Counted from the first letter of the stretch, positions 25,527-40,200 are shown. The stretch: DNA of 64,000 nt from Ancylostoma caninum (GCA_037903475.1 JBAJFG010000611.1:558001-622000); one strand, 5' to 3'. Translations and numbers: made by a program. Notes: a model not told the origin generated them from the letters alone.

Positions 25527-28500
25527 CGAATACCTCGAGGTGCAATATCACGGATCATTCTGGCGAATAAACGATCCAGAGATCACAGAAACACGTGGTG
25601 ACAAACGTAAGCTAACGAGCTTAGATTTATGGATACTTCTGGAGGAAGGCCAAGAGCTAGCACAAGAGTAGAGTAGAGTAGAGAGAGAGAAAAAAAGAGA
25701 GAGAGTATGTCGACCAACAAGATGTACGTCTAAATTTTAGATCTACCCTGAGTATCCATGTTTCAATTGGTCGTTCGGTTTGGTCTCGTATGTACGTAAA
25801 CTTTGTACGAAAACTGAACCTAAAGTAGGCTTTTAAGTTTTTTTTGTAAAAGAAAGGTTTACTATTGAATAATTCTCCAAATGAACCTTTTTAGTAGTTT
25901 CAAAAGGGTAAAAAACGTAAGCAGACCAGTAGATGGATTGAATTACCTTCCTACGCCTAATAAAGTAACAACAACACGCTTTTATCTGCAATCAAGCATT
26001 CACATACTGCTTCAAAGGGATAGTTTGAAAGATACTCTAGGATAATGCGGTATCCAGAGTCTCTAAAGTAATAATGCTGCCTGAAAGGCGCATATAAATT
26101 ATATCTGCTTCGTGCAGAGAAAAAACTATTGCATATGAGGAAATTAGTGTCCTTTCAAGGGCTTTCTAGACTATTCGACACCAGTATGGATTGCATCGAG
26201 TTGCAATGGAATGCATGGACTACAATTGTATTTTCTGCACGGATAAATGCGACATTGACAATTGTATGGCAAGTGTTCGAAAAGTAACGAGTTGCATAGA
26301 CTGTAATCCACTTGCGATTCAGCGCTTACGAGCAGTTTAGCAAGCGAGAAATCTACAATTTCCATCCACAGGAAATTTTCAGAAAACATGAAAGAAACGA
26401 TTCCCAGGAAACGTAAGAGACACCACAGCCAGAAATACAGTATGAATAATATTCTAATAACGAAACGACCAACTGCTGAGTAATGAGCAACGTTAGTCAT
26501 TGTTCACCAATGCGCCTTTTAATCATTACTGTAGATTGCGAAACTTTACAGGTACACATATGACTACGTGTTTAACAGGAAGTGGTAAATCTACCCCTTG
26601 TGACCTTTAAACAGGTTCGTTTGCATTCCAGACATTGAAGTTCTTAGCGGGAACACGATACACGAGTGATATTGACACCATTGCACTTTCAAGAAACGTA
26701 ATGAACTTTTCTTTCACAGAAATGGCGAAAAGTGAACTACTGAGAGGCTTGCTCTCTCAAATGTTGCTTCTCAAGAAATTGCCCTCACTGAATATTGATA
26801 ATTCAGTGAGGAAGCACCCTTCTAGCACAATCCGTGGATCCAAGAATGCTACTATTGTGCCCTACTCAGAAAATCCTTTAAATCCTCCAAAAACGTTGGC
26901 ACGGTAGTTTGCAGCATTCGCAGATTAGCCACATGGACTTAGATGTCTTCCCTGCGTTCCAATCCATGCTATCCTCAGTTCTCTGATGAACAATGTTTTC
27001 CTCGAGGAGGCCTAGCCTAACGTTTCGGATAGTCAACCCTGTCTTATGAGCGGAGCTCTGATAAAACAGCAGAAACCCTTCGCAGAGTTCTCACTGGCTG
27101 GCTTCATGCTTCTACATCCGAAATTGTTGGTATTTCTGGACGATGCTCATATTGGAGCTAAAGCGCACTTCTTTTTCCGAATGTCGTTGAGCGCAATTGT
27201 AATGCAAAATGCTGAAACTCAAAAGGAAAATCAATTGGTCACATCCCACAATTTTCCAGATGAGTTTTTATTTTTTGAGCCTATCGGATCCGGAAATTTC
27301 TAGCAAATTCAGGGTGGTAACCGAATTATGGAAAAATGAATAGAAACCTAACTTCGACAATGTTATCCACAGCAACCCTATACATAGTATCCTTGGAGGG
27401 GAATGGGAGAATCATGCAAATAACAAACAGTGAGTTATGATACCTGGGAATATCTGATGCGACAGGAAGAGAATCTCACACTGAGACAAGAAATGTAAGA
27501 GGAACATAAGCAAGAGTGTAAGAGGAAAATTACTCATCATTTTAATGCGCCTAACCACGTCTGCTTGTAAACGAGGTCTTTCCATTCAGAATACAAATTA
27601 TTCATGGAACTATGGAGCTGGATGGAGCGGGAATTTTATAGATGTGTCCCAGAAAACAGCTATGTAGTTTTGAAATGGATACTCTTTTTATTTATTAATT
27701 AATTTAAATGCACTCAATGTGTTCCATAATATGAAATATTATCTGTAGGATGTATATGTCTACTAGTTGCTTGTAGGTCCTTGTTATGCCGTCAATTTTG
27801 TTGTCAATCCGTGTCGCGTAGTCAATACTACGTCAGTGGTTCAAATAATAATAAGAAACAAATGAAGGCAGTCGCGTCATGTGATTTGAAGGGCAGAGCC
27901 GAAAGAACCCAGAAAAATACTCAGCTGATGAGGTTAACACTCGATTCCGCTGGCTAGTACTGCAGTAATTTAACAAGTTTTTCTTCTCAAGTGTCGCCCG
28001 ACTGCTCGGAAGTCATGTAATAGACTTATATTGAGGAACGCAACATTAACCCAGTTTGCTAGAATGAAGTTTGCTGGGTCCAAGCCATGTGGAAGCAAGA
28101 AAAGGAGTAAGCGAGGAGATGGCCAAGTGCACTATACACGGTAAGTTCTAAAGGGAATAACGTTAATGAAGGCAAGTTTCAGCGTAAGGTGCTATAAGGT
28201 CAGACTTTTATTGCGCTATAGACCCCTCCTTTTTGGAAACGACTAGCAGTTGTAAGAAAAGGCATGCTTAGTTGAAGAGGAATCCAGGAATCCAAAAGCC
28301 GAGTCGTCCTACTGCTGCAGAGTGAAATATACACGTCAAGAGCAATGTGCACAAGATATTGTGGAGGAATCCCACGGAAATTTTACATGGAAGGGTATGT
28401 TTACATTATAACGAACTCCGCTCCATCAAAAATTCCAAGTACTATGCAGTATACTTATGTAAGACCGAATAAAATCAAATAGCTCCAAAAAAAAAATTCA

Positions 28501-31500
28501 AAAGGTTGAGCAAAGAGGAAACTCTAAACTCCTTGTTAGCATTCGTCGAGGTTAGTACTTCTCTCTCTTTTCCAGAAATCCGAAATTTCAACGTATTCGA
28601 AATCGAGTTTTCGAATTCGAATATATCTAATGTGTTATTCGATTCTAAGTATACCACGAAGTGACATGTGATCCAAGAAGGTACTCAAAAAGAAGAAGTC
28701 CAAATGGCTGTAACCATCAGGATGCGTTAATACAGCAGTTGAAATGCACTGTGGTAAGAGCACTAGTCCAGCAGACCTCGCCCAACGGGTTGGTTCTCCT
28801 AACTTTTCGACCATCGATCTGGCAGCGAACATCAGTGCGCACAGAATTCAGCAAACTTCCACCGCACAATAACAAAATCGCCCGGCGCGTCCGAGTTGGC
28901 CTTTGCTGTCGGACGGACACGTCATGCGCGCGGCCGTCAACGACGACGTGTTTGGTCGCAGCAGAAAGTGCACGCGACGCGCTGTTCGCCGACTATCGCC
29001 ATTAATGGTCATCAACTCGTCTTCATTCATTGTTCCACATCGGAACAGTGAACATCCTCTGTGATCCATGATCTTTGTTGCACGTTTCCAGATTAGAATT
29101 ATGGTGGAATCACTTTTAATTTGATTGTTTATGGGCAAATTGTTTATGATTGTCCAGCGCAAATCAGTCCGGCCTAAATTTCCTCTAATTTTGTGTGAAG
29201 TGTGGCCGCAAAACAGCAATGTTATGCTCTGAAACTCCGCCATGTAGCCCATTAGTTATCTGAGCAACCACAGGAGAATTCCATGAAATACGCAGTGCAA
29301 GGCCGATCAAACGAAATCGCAACCAAATATCAAATTCGAAAGATCGGTTCTATTTTGATGTCAGAGTCACCGTGCTGTACAATAACCTTCAAAAGACTCA
29401 CAGTCCCCTTTATCAGTACCATTTGTGAAGCCTACCTCATTGATGTTTGCAACTAGTTCCAAGGCAAATTGCTGGAATTAGAAAAAGGGCCGATAGTTAG
29501 AAAGAGAATAAAAACAAAACGGTAATGTGAAGGAAGGAGACCGTGAAGAAACCCATATCTTCATCTACAGACCACCTAGGAAGAAATTTCTACCAAGAGT
29601 CTTTTAAGACTACTTTCTACAAAAGCGAGGATGTATATGTGAAGCTGCACATATGTACACACATCTCTTAATTTACTTTCGCATTGAGAAAGGCTGAAGT
29701 AGCAGTAAACGAACTATTCAATCCTAGACCGGAAACTCTCCTGGTTTCGTAGCCGGAAATGGAACTCCTTGTTCATCACACCATTTATTCTTTATATGTA
29801 CTGTGAGTTAACAAATGCCAAGGCCCTGCGTTAGCAGACTGCGTTCCTGCAAAATCACAGCTGTACGTTTATGTGTCACTTCTCAAGTTGCTAATTCACT
29901 AAGACGAAAGGATGCAGTAAATACAGCTACTTCCAGCAAAGCTACCAGTTTTCGGACTGAGAAAAAGGATTTGTTAAACTGTGTAAAATAAAAGAAACAT
30001 TTATATGTAGAATGATAAGGTTATACGGATACAGATACAGGTTTTCAACCAGTTATAACAAACCAATCAAAAGCCTACTGGCAGTAGAGAAGAAAGCTAA
30101 AACTTCCGACTTGCTGAGTAATAGTTGAACCAGCAGTTTCGAAAATATTCATTTTTGAGAGCACCGATATTCAAGTAATCGTATAGTAGAACAAATGTTA
30201 CGTGCAACACACTTACTAAAGCAGTAATATCAGACAAGACTTGAGGTAAAGAAAAGTGGATCAAAATTTTTACTTCTGCCCGTATTCTTCCATTCGAAAA
30301 CCTTGATTGAATTGACTACTATTGGTCGTAAGAACAACAAAAAGCGAAACGGCAGCCCTCATCCGTAGTTGGCGACGGGCTTCTTCTCTTCGCAAATAGT
30401 AAAATAGATTACTTTGTTGGCTTCAGACTATGTTCTCAGTAAAATGTCGTCATCTAGGTTGTTTTCAGTTGCCTTTATTGCGTTTGTCCTTATATTGCTC
30501 TCGCTCTTTTATTGCAAGGAGCATTGTCAGCGCAGGGCCCAGCACAATTATTTACTTGTTAGATGTGTAGTTTTGAAGAGCTCAGTATATTTGCATTCAC
30601 TTCGTGTCTCAATTTTGGTATTAGTGTTACATTAGCCAAGTATGTATGAATTCGCATTGCATTTGTCGTCCTGATCGTTTTCATATTGCTATCTCTATTC
30701 AAGTATTAGAAGTATGATGAAACTTTTTCTGCTTTTTTTATGAATAAGTTTCTTATTGGTCTTTACAACCTGCTTTGTTGTTGGTTTAGATAATTCTGCA
30801 GCTGTTTAGCTTCCAATTTTTTAGTTGTCCTAACATGTGAGCACCTAGATTGCATTCAATAAATAAATAAGTAAAGTATTTGTGAGAACTGCTCAAGACT
30901 CAGTTCAAGTCTGATATTTTGCAACATTCCTAATTTGAAAAAAGGTGGGATAGCATCATGTGCCCACCAACAGAGTTGTGCACGAGCCGCCATGGACGAC
31001 ACCACCATTCCACATGCTACGAATTTTTGAAACTTATCGCAGGTTTGGATGAAAAAATGTCTGTGAGAAACGAATGCAAAAACCGCAATGATTTAGCAAA
31101 GACGAGCAACGTAAATTGAATCAAAGTAATTGCATCTAGATGCTCGCGTATGAAAGGAGATGCTGCGTCCGACGTGTAAACACGAACAGTATACATAGTT
31201 TTATAGGAGGTGATGAACCCTTGTGAGCCGATTACGACTGTGCACACAACTGTTCGGTTCATGAACGGATAATACCACATTTTTTAACCTGAACAAATTT
31301 CGTTGTAATCCACTCGACTCGGATAATTCTCCATTCGATCCGAGATCTGAAATAACCTCCAAGCAAAAAGCTCACTAGGCACTCATTCCTTTTATTTTTC
31401 TACCTATTCTTTCTTATTTATTTCTATTTATAGGAGCTTATTCCATCCCGGCTGGCCAGGTTTTTCCTCAATGAAAGGATCATGTTACGTCTTCATATAG

Positions 31501-34500
31501 AAAATCAAGTAGTTTTCCAAAATAGAATTTGAGTAGCGAGTGCGACGCGGTCAAGGACACCACCCCGAGCAACGCGTGAACTCTCCACTACCTTCGTATT
31601 CAGCAAATTGTAGAGTAGTGACATTCAGCTAATCCTGTCCGATCATTCAGCAACACAACTGAGAAGCAGTTGAGAGGTTATTATAGGACTGTTCTCTTAA
31701 TGGAAAGGAAGTGCGGTCATACTTGTAAATCAGCCCGCCAAAGGTTAGCAAAACCTCCATGAACCCAATGTTTTGCACAGAACAAATCAACCGTCAACGC
31801 ATGTTTACGACAGGATACCTCTCAGTAGCGACGTATAGGTGGATCCATGACGTATCTAGTGAAATTTCAATGCTAATTATTTTGGAAAGGCCTTTTGACA
31901 CAAGTGGAACGCTCTGGACCTGAGCCTCATCAGGAAGTTTTCCAGCAGTTTGGTGAATAGAGTGTTTGGAGAGGCAATAAATGTGATTCATAAAAGCACA
32001 AAGCACTACTTGTTGGAACTGTATGACAAATGTAATGTAATACGATAGGAAATATAATAAAGGTTATAGATGCACTGTCTGTTGCGACAGTCTGCATAAA
32101 AGGTCAGATAGAAGGATAGACGATTACAGCGCGCCCGACTCCGTTCTATCTATGCTCTTGGAGACACACACAGGAAAAAATCCACAGGAAATGAGGACAA
32201 AACTTCTAGGAGGAAAAATATTGTTAGGTATAATCGCGAACGAAAATAGTACTGCCTTTTCACCAGATTTCAAACGAAATCAGTAATTTTTCTAAACAAA
32301 ATAGTGAAGACATTGTCTCAAGTGGTATTTAGTGTGTCTCATTTGATGAACTTACACTTTGAAGCAGCAGCAGTTTAAGAATGACATTTCTCATCTTTTT
32401 TGCACGCAAAGACCTTTGATAACTAGTTGTGGGAAAATCAAGTGAGTAAGTAGTTGCACACTCAAGGCGTGGATCATGTTCGCGTCTTTTTCAGGAATCA
32501 TCTTGATGTGAATAGTAAAAACTACATGGTTAGAGGAATCAATTTCAAAAAGTCTTCTTTTTCTGCTACTATAATTACTTTTGCAGATGATTTCTCCGAT
32601 TTCCTACTTTCTTCCATCAGAGGGGTAGCACTCATTTTTGGTCTCTTCCTTTATTTGATTTCGACCGTCACTTAAATATTGTGGAGGAGAACTTTTCCTC
32701 AGAATAACGTTGGCGTCGAACAGAAATTCATGGATTCCATTGAATCTACGGTTAGCAGAGGTACTTGGAGTTCGTTTCATTTTCAAGGCCACTTCATTTA
32801 TTTGAGTTAAAGTGATAGCAATGTGCTCGAGAAAATGTTTTCATACAAGGATGAAGTGCCGTATTTTAGGTTAAGTCCGTGCTGTCTGTGAATGCTGTGC
32901 ACGATTATTCCCAACCAATTCTTCTTAATCATTCATTTTTTTTCAGATTATCAACTGAGTAGACGTCACTGATTTTCGAACGTGAACTTTGAATTTTCTC
33001 ACAAAATTTAAAGAGACATCCACTAAGAGAGCGTAGGATGGGGTGATGAAAATAAAATGACAGCAGATTGTTGTTAATGCTGGAAATTTTTCAAAGGGTG
33101 ACTCATTGGAATTCCGATAATGAGAACATTTTCATTCTACTGTTATGAGAAATTTTAAATACATATAATCATTGCTGGCGGGAATCCACATGCAATGTAA
33201 GAATTTACTTTTGGACCATTCTAACCATTTGGCACCTCTCATCGATCCACTCTTTTGGAATACGCCTAACTATTGGTTAGGCTACCCCCCACCCTCCAAT
33301 TGTCAATATTTAACTTTGGTTTTCCTTAATCATTACGTAGAAGTGCATTTATCTCAGGCTACTCTAAGACACTTGTACATAGTGCACGTTTCCTCAGTCA
33401 TAACAATCTCCTGTGAATTTTCATAGAGAATCGCAAGCTTTAGCAGAAGCTCGAAGTGCAATCGAGGATTTATTATCCCTAGATGAGTTAATCTTGTGTG
33501 GTATTGTAAATTGAGGGTGAGCTGCATCCCACGGGAAAGGGTGGACCTGTTCATTACCTTTTTCCCTTTCTTTTCTGTGCTAAATTTAAGCAGTAGAATG
33601 TTATTGCGCACAAATGATGATTTCGGCTCATCCTTAGGATTAGCTGCTTTTGTCCCCGTTTTTCAGAAAGGTTTAGTGAAACACTTGAGACCCAGCACGA
33701 CATTAGGGCATGATGGTGTAATTTCAACTCAAGGCTCGCTGTAAAGTCCTAGAAAGTTCTACTGATTGCTATGTAGTAACAGTTGATTCCTTCAGCCATT
33801 TTGTAGGCACTTGCAATTCAATTCGCATTAACAACGGGGAGAAAACGGCATAATAAGAATTTCTGACCAAAAATTTGCTGGTTGTGTTTGGTACCGCTCC
33901 AGAATGATAATAAGAATGAAAGAGGGAACGAAAATATGTAGTCGCGAGAGTGCTGTGCACTCCTGCAGCGCTATTGTCCAATTTTGACAATATTGGTGAA
34001 GAAGACTTTCACAAATTTACCACTACGAAGCTTTCATCCTTGAACAGGTACAATTTAGAATGAGGCAGGATTTATGCAGTAGTGTGCGTAACATCATGCT
34101 GTCTAGATTAGTACCTATATATATGAACTAGTATGAATCCTAACTGGTAACCACCCTATCAATAGAAGCCTTCAAAAAACCAACTGCATAAATAACGGAA
34201 ACCAAATCAAACTTCGACCTTAGATAAAGGGCCGAGAACGAAAAAAAAACAGCCGAAGTTTTCGTCACAACTTAACAATCCCTCTCAGAAACCAAAAGAC
34301 AAACAATCTCAGAGTCTTACTCCATCTATCGGATGAAGCACCTCATCTTACACCCGCCATTCTGTATCGACTATCCCTGTAATGACACACTTTTCAGCTA
34401 TGTGTTGTAGAGAAAAAGAAAGCGATGCTACAAAGAATAAATAAAGGTGATAAAAACATGTAAGCGAGATTGACGGGTGGAGGAAGGCACTGGCATATCG

Positions 34501-35800
34501 CTTGATGGTACATTTATAGGATGTCAGTTTACAGATGGCTTCGGAACGTGTATGCACATGTTCGAAGAGAAACGTCATCTTCCTCAAATTCGTTGACATG
34601 GGAGTGGCGAGAATGGATGGTGTAGTAAAAATGAAAGGAATGTTGAGAATAGAATACAATGGTGAAAATGAATACCACAAGAAAAAAAGGATTGATGCGT
34701 TGGATGTGCTTGAGTCCGATATTCTAGTTCTGTTCAAGCAGTTGCCTATTTCAAGGAAGTTTCGCACACGTCTGAAGCTTACGTACACCAAGAGTTCCAT
34801 GAAATCCCCATGTCATATCCATCCTTTAAGCGACATACTTAGTAATGCCCTTGATGGAGGGATTTGAGCCTCTCCCCTCCCTCAATAAAAAGAAAATTCC
34901 CATCTATTGCAAGAATATGTACTTCCTTGAATTTTCCAAGAATTGAATCTTCGAAAGTGATCCATTCAAAGCAGTGGGAGATTTTCCCTATTCTTCCCAT
35001 ACTCTCAAAATGCTCAAGCAGCAGAAGATAATGTATTCGCTGTTGTGCCACTGATTTATTTCAAAACTGATATTTTCCAGAAACGAGAGCTGCAAATCTC
35101 TTCAACATTGTCTCCTTGGTTATTTTTTACCGCCGGCTCCTAGCTGACATCTTACGGGTCCGTGTAATTGTGCATTTCGCGAAATTCCACACGTAACCAA
35201 GTAAATTTCTTCTGGTTTTAAAGTTTTCTTTGGCCACATTTCTCAAATTCTCAGTTCTTCCGCAGCCTGACTAAGCTATATCAAAGATCTCATATTCGAG
35301 TTCTTGAATACTTGAACAACTATAAGACATTTCTAATTTCGAGTACTCCTGCTTTTGGCGAAGGTGATGTCGCCAAAATGTAAGCCAAGTTGAGGAATAA
35401 ATTATACCAAATGGCAATTTTGGCCAAACAGCTTTGAGAAAACTGTGTAAATTTGGAGGTAACCAGTAATTCGGGCGAAAATCGTTGAAGGAAAATCTTT
35501 GCAGTATATCTAGGAGATAGTGGCACACATCTCAATCTGCTGTATGACCTTGACAAAGGTCACTTTTCTCCATATCTTTGAGAAAAGATTCAAGGATCTG
35601 CCAGGTAGAACTTAATAGTAGTACTTTTTCCCATTTAAGAGCTAGTGGGTTCAAAGGTCTCTCCAAGACAAATAAAAAGTCCAAGCACATCCCGCTGCTG
35701 CATAAATAGCAAAGATTTACAAAAAAAAAACCTACAAATCTAAGGGAATGCTTTGAAGTAGTCTTCAACACGAACATATCGGAAAAGCTCTGGATGACGT
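25527..35800. other. About 10 kb with no supported gene
   Basis: AT-rich DNA with a short GA-rich microsatellite at 25667-25707, a small hairpin at 26788-26815 (CCTCACTGAAT arms) and a CpG-rich island at about 28770-28990 with frames open in several phases. At 30825-30876 a retroposon-like tail appears (TTGCATTCAATAAATAAATA). Open frames of 60-150 codons occur on both strands, but none shows domains or splice context I trust. Confidence 0.5.
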
Positions 35801-35806
35801 TTTATT
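35801..35806 (-). terminator. Polyadenylation signal AATAAA
   Basis: Minus-strand AATAAA, about 70 nt after the TGA stop at 35873-35875 of the one-helix membrane protein gene. This is a normal distance for a nematode 3' end. Confidence 0.6.
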
Positions 35807-35872
35807 AACAAGAGAATATGGCTTTGGCATAAAAAGTACACTTGAAACATGAGCGATGTGAAAGCCTGTCCG

Positions 35873-36212
35873 TCACGGCTCATTGGGATGTTCCGCATGA
35901 ATTCGCACTTCCTCCTTGTCCTTGAGCTGTTCATACATTTCGTCAAAATCCTTCTCGATACTTGTCAGGATACGATACTCGACCTTGTGACGAAATCGAC
36001 CGCTCCAAACGCCTTCTTCTACAAGAGTGACCTGAAAATCACTGAGTGAGGGGTATTCCCGATAAAAACTCTTCAAGGGAAAGTCACTTACTGTTTCCCC
36101 AGTGTAGAAGTCATTAGCGTGACGCATGGCGAAGCAGATCAGGGCGCACAGCACAACTACTAACCACACATCCGAGTCGTCACGAGGAGCTTCACTCGTC
36201 GGGTGAAGTTCA
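35873..36212 (-). CDS. 3' exons of a single-helix membrane protein of unknown family
   Basis: Minus strand. Exon 36212-36092 follows a TTAG acceptor and encodes ...DDSDVWLVVVLCALICFAM, one hydrophobic helix, then RHANDFYTGET. A canonical 60-nt intron (36091-36032, GTAAGT...TTTTCAG) follows; it is a multiple of three with no stop, so the frame reads through it. Exon 36031-35873 encodes a charged cytosolic or lumenal tail (VTLVEEGVWSGRFRHKVEYR, then acidic/basic helix-forming residues) and stops at TGA. The 5' exons are not identified; a stretch at 36639-36597 (AVDRGVTKIDYMEG, with splice-like ends) could be one, but its phase does not join. I do not recognise the family. Confidence 0.55.
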
Positions 36213-36711
36213 CTAATTGGAAAGAATATCGAAAGCAATAGAGTTGTATGAATTGAACAAAAAGCTCTGGCAATTCAAGAAATCCCATTAGTCTTCAAGT
36301 CAAAACATTTGAAAAGAAATTGCAGGTACAATTCATCCTGGTTTCTGCTCACATAGTCTTTATTTGACATTAGAGATGGAAATAAAAATCGATAGCCGTG
36401 AGTATTAATGAAACTCTGAGGCTCAGTGGTCTAAAAGTAAATTTCTGATATAAATTTCCCTCCTAGGTAATGATGGACCACTCATGCGCACGCACAAAAC
36501 AAATATGGACCTGTTGGAATTTTATATCAACGATTTGAGTTTAGTATTCGTGCATAACGGAATGGGAAGAGTTTGAGCTCAAAATATTTACACACCTTCC
36601 ATGTAGTCAATTTTAGTAACACCCCGGTCCACAGCCTTTGCAAATGAAAACTCAGAATCAGTAAAGAGAGGAAACGTAGAAGTTGTAATTTGAAAAGAAA
36701 TAAGTTTCTGA

Positions 36712-37223
36712 GGTAGTCTTCTAGTCAGCCCAACCTATTTAGGTGTGTTCTACATCAGATTGTTAGGGCTAGGGAATACCTAACATCCTAAAATCTGGTG
36801 TAGGATTTCCCACGGCATGTCTTATCTCGTAGGAAGTGGCGGTCTCCCTAACGTCACACACCTCACTTTCTTTCACTTGGTTGGGCTTTCTTTCAAGATT
36901 ATCACTGTCCTCTTCGGCAGGTTTTCTAATTGGGCCACTGTTCTTAGCCTCCCATGTAAAAAAATGGTGGAAGCTTAGTTCACTTATTTGCTCCCTCTAA
37001 TTTTGCTCTACCTGAAGGGTCCTAGTTGCATTATTATCGACATTTATTGTGTACTGCGACTTCCTTCTCAATGATCGCACCGCGTTTGAGATTTCATGAC
37101 ATTTTTTTCGAGTATATTAACGAGTTTTACCTGTCATTTTACTTCTAGACTAATGCCTTTTTTTGTTGCTTCTGAAATCGTTTGATGTAATGTTCTCATG
37201 GCACACCTTATGGTGTATTCAAA

Positions 37224-37254
<31 letters not shown>
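36712..37254 (+). mobile_element. 3'-UTR-only copy of the CR1-like element
   Basis: Near-identical to 22939-23447 of the full element, starting at GGTAGTCTTCTAGTCAGCC and ending in the same hairpin plus a longer AAATA array (37220-37254). It keeps about 17 nt (around 37133-37150) that the copy at 19931 lacks, so it was not copied from that element. Extreme 5' truncation is typical of target-primed reverse transcription. Confidence 0.93.
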
Positions 37255-37255
<1 letters not shown>

Positions 37256-40200
37256 AGTCAATGAGCACAGGGAAGACGTCATACGAAAGGAGAGGGGTAG
37301 AACATAATAATCACGCAGTAGAAATCTTTTCTTAATCCTAGTTGCTTCTATAATTTTTAGCAGAGGTACGAGTAAACTAATTATCCTTCGTTTTCCATTC
37401 TTTCTTCTTTCTTCTTTTTTTTTTTGCTGACAACGTTGTTACCGATTTTCCACCGATTCCGCCTCATGCGCTGACCTCATCACTTGGAAACAATAGGTTC
37501 GCTGTTTCAGAATAAAGTTAGCTAAAAATTAATTCTGAAGGTTAATAATTAGACACAATTATTTCTGCAGTGTTGATGAAATCATAGAATCGAAAATAAG
37601 GCAGTAAAAAATTTTATCTATTTCATAAAGCAGCTTTGAACATTTGGCGACCCATTTTTTTGGGGTGGAGGGTGTGGCCCTAATAATCAATTACGAGTAA
37701 TCGTGACGTGACTATATACCAGTAATGGACAAAAGCATGGGAGAGGTGAAAGGAAAAATTGGCTTTTCCGCTGCAAAGGGAAAAGGGATGGAAATAAGCC
37801 AATACAGACGACAGAAATTCCAAAACAAGATTTTTCGACTGTTATTTTTGAACTAATTTTTTCAGAAGAAACATGAAAGAATGGTAGTGGAGTTAGAAGA
37901 TATTGGAATAAACCAATACAGAATTTTTCCTATTATATGGAGTTGTCTTGAAATTTCTGCACGGGTCGCACATATCATTGAGATTACCCGTGTAAAGGTG
38001 TAGAGGTTGGGTAAAATTGTGTGGTGTTAACACTGATAACCTGATGACCTGTCTTATCTGAATAATGCATTGAGGGCCACACTGTGTCATCGTCTAGAAA
38101 AAGTTCTACCTATATCCCACAACTAGTAAGTTGAATTAACATAAAAGAGCGTTCGAGTTTTGAAAGAAAACTAAATTTTCTTTTAAGGTACGTAAAAGTT
38201 CAACAGCTTAATCTATGAGATACACCTTCCCTTAATGGGTGTTTCTTCCTTAACCCAAGGAAAAAAACCCTATTCAGAGAAATAGCTCGAAACGACGATC
38301 AGTGCAATTTTTGGCTTCCTTACAGTTTTTAAATCTTTACTCCTATAGGAATGTATCATCGATGGGAATAAAGGACGTCTTGATTGTATGAAGCCTGATC
38401 TATGCAGGAGTCATATGCAGGGTCTTCTTATCCGAATTTGGAAATGAGAGCGGATCATGGATCGATTGACACCATTGATTTGGTCCAATTGAGCATGTTC
38501 GAGGGATTTTTGAAAAGGTCGATTTGTACAGAAATTTGGCCGATTGGTAGAGCAGAATGCTCTAGATGCGTTTACATGAAGATTGGTGAAATTCCACCGA
38601 CGGCTTCCAATGTTTAAAGTTGTATAACATACAGGAGAAAATTCAACAAATTCGGCCACTCGTCTCCTCAGTTTTGCAACAAAAAAACGAATTCTAGACG
38701 CTACAGATATCATCAGATGCATCTCGAATCGCTCTTCAAAATAAATATACACACTTCTCTAGGAAACTGAGGGCATTCGGAAGCATGATAACGAAAGGAG
38801 CAGACACTCAGGTGTATTTCCTTTATCTAATAGTAATTAGGGAGAATCACACACTTTTTACTCCACAAATATCAACGGTAACGGCGCTTTGTAATAAGTG
38901 CTCTAAAAGTCCTCACCCAAAGAAGTTAATCATCACCTCATGGTGTAACACTTATACCACAAGATCTGCATTAAGAGTGATGAGATGTGAATTGTTTACT
39001 TACTTATTTATTCTATGCACTCAAGTGGCGCTAAAAAAAGAAATGATTAGATTAGAACAACGAAAAGTAAAACCAAAAATTGTATGTAGGTAGTGATGCC
39101 ATGCTACAGGTACATAGCTATGTTGTTTTTAAAATAACAACAAGGAATTCTTTCTCAATGTCCTGAATGTTGTGAGCTGACTTCCATTTTTTGTTTCACG
39201 TCTTGTTCAGAAAAGTTCCGATGCAAAAAGTGGCGAGGACGCAAAAAAAAGTCGGTCCTTTTTTTACATAAGCCGCTCTTCAAGTAAAAATCTAAAGCAA
39301 TATCCTCCATTAGAAAAGCATATTCTAAGCCTAAAAATGGAAGCAGAGTACTTCAAGGATAGAGGAAGTTCTGCTACGAAGACTGCAACGAAAAGCTCTA
39401 GCCGTCTCAAGTGGTTATTCCACGTACACACTCATGTTTACCAGGGAATAATACTAACGCTCTTACAGCATGAAGATCCACAAAAGATTCCCGGGAGTGC
39501 ATCCCTCACCATTCCACCATTTCACAATGATGAAACCCGATACAAAGGTGTAGGGGTGTCCATATTTTTCAAAAGGGACGTTCCTGACGGTCTTAAGCTT
39601 ATGCCCTTTGATGCATTATTTATAAAGATGATCTCCATCACCACTGAGATTATTTTACTGTTGAAGCTCCGCATAAATAAAACAATAGTTGGCGAATAAA
39701 GACCTAGCAAGAAGCCGAAATGCATGAGCGCAACGCTGGATGTCAACCTCCAGAATGATAATACAGCAAACATACCTCTCTGCTTCACCATTAGCTGAAA
39801 TTAATGTAGAAGCCAAAAGCAGCACGAAGGAGATATGGTGTGTTGTCATGCGCAGGAAACGTCAACGGTATGTACCGAAGCCATCGCCACGGTTGACATC
39901 CGCAAACATTTATTCTTCCACGACAGTCAGTCATCGAATGAACTTGGCCGGTACAGGTTTACAGTGGAGGATGACGGAATTTAAGCTTTGGTAGCTGTGT
40001 TTTGAATTCATGACAATTTTTTGGAAAATTCTAGACCATTAAACTGCTAAAAAATTTCTGGAAAAAAGTTCAATTTCCCGTTTTGCTCATCTACCCCTTG
40101 TACAAAAAGAAAATGAACTAAACGGATATGCCTTCCCCCTGTTAGCCAATAAGGGAGAAAGTCATACGAGTTAGGTTATAGAAAGATCAACTAACCATTC

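Noticed and set aside
26171..26500. 109-codon minus-strand frame with a hydrophobic stretch
   Set aside because: No start or splice context and no family; hydrophobic runs are common in AT-rich chance frames.
28661..29252. Several overlapping frames in a CpG-rich block
   Set aside because: GC-rich composition lowers stop frequency in all phases; no frame looks like protein.
34348..34867. Overlapping frames of 150 (-) and 110 (+) codons
   Set aside because: Opposite-strand overlap, no domains and no supporting splice signals on either strand.
36597..36639. Possible upstream exon (AVDRGVTKIDYMEG) for the 35873-36212 gene
   Set aside because: Splice-like ends, but the phase does not join to the next exon without a weak acceptor; left out of the model.
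37646..37660. 15-mer shared with the hAT MITE interior
   Set aside because: No terminal repeats or further similarity nearby, so not called as a MITE copy.
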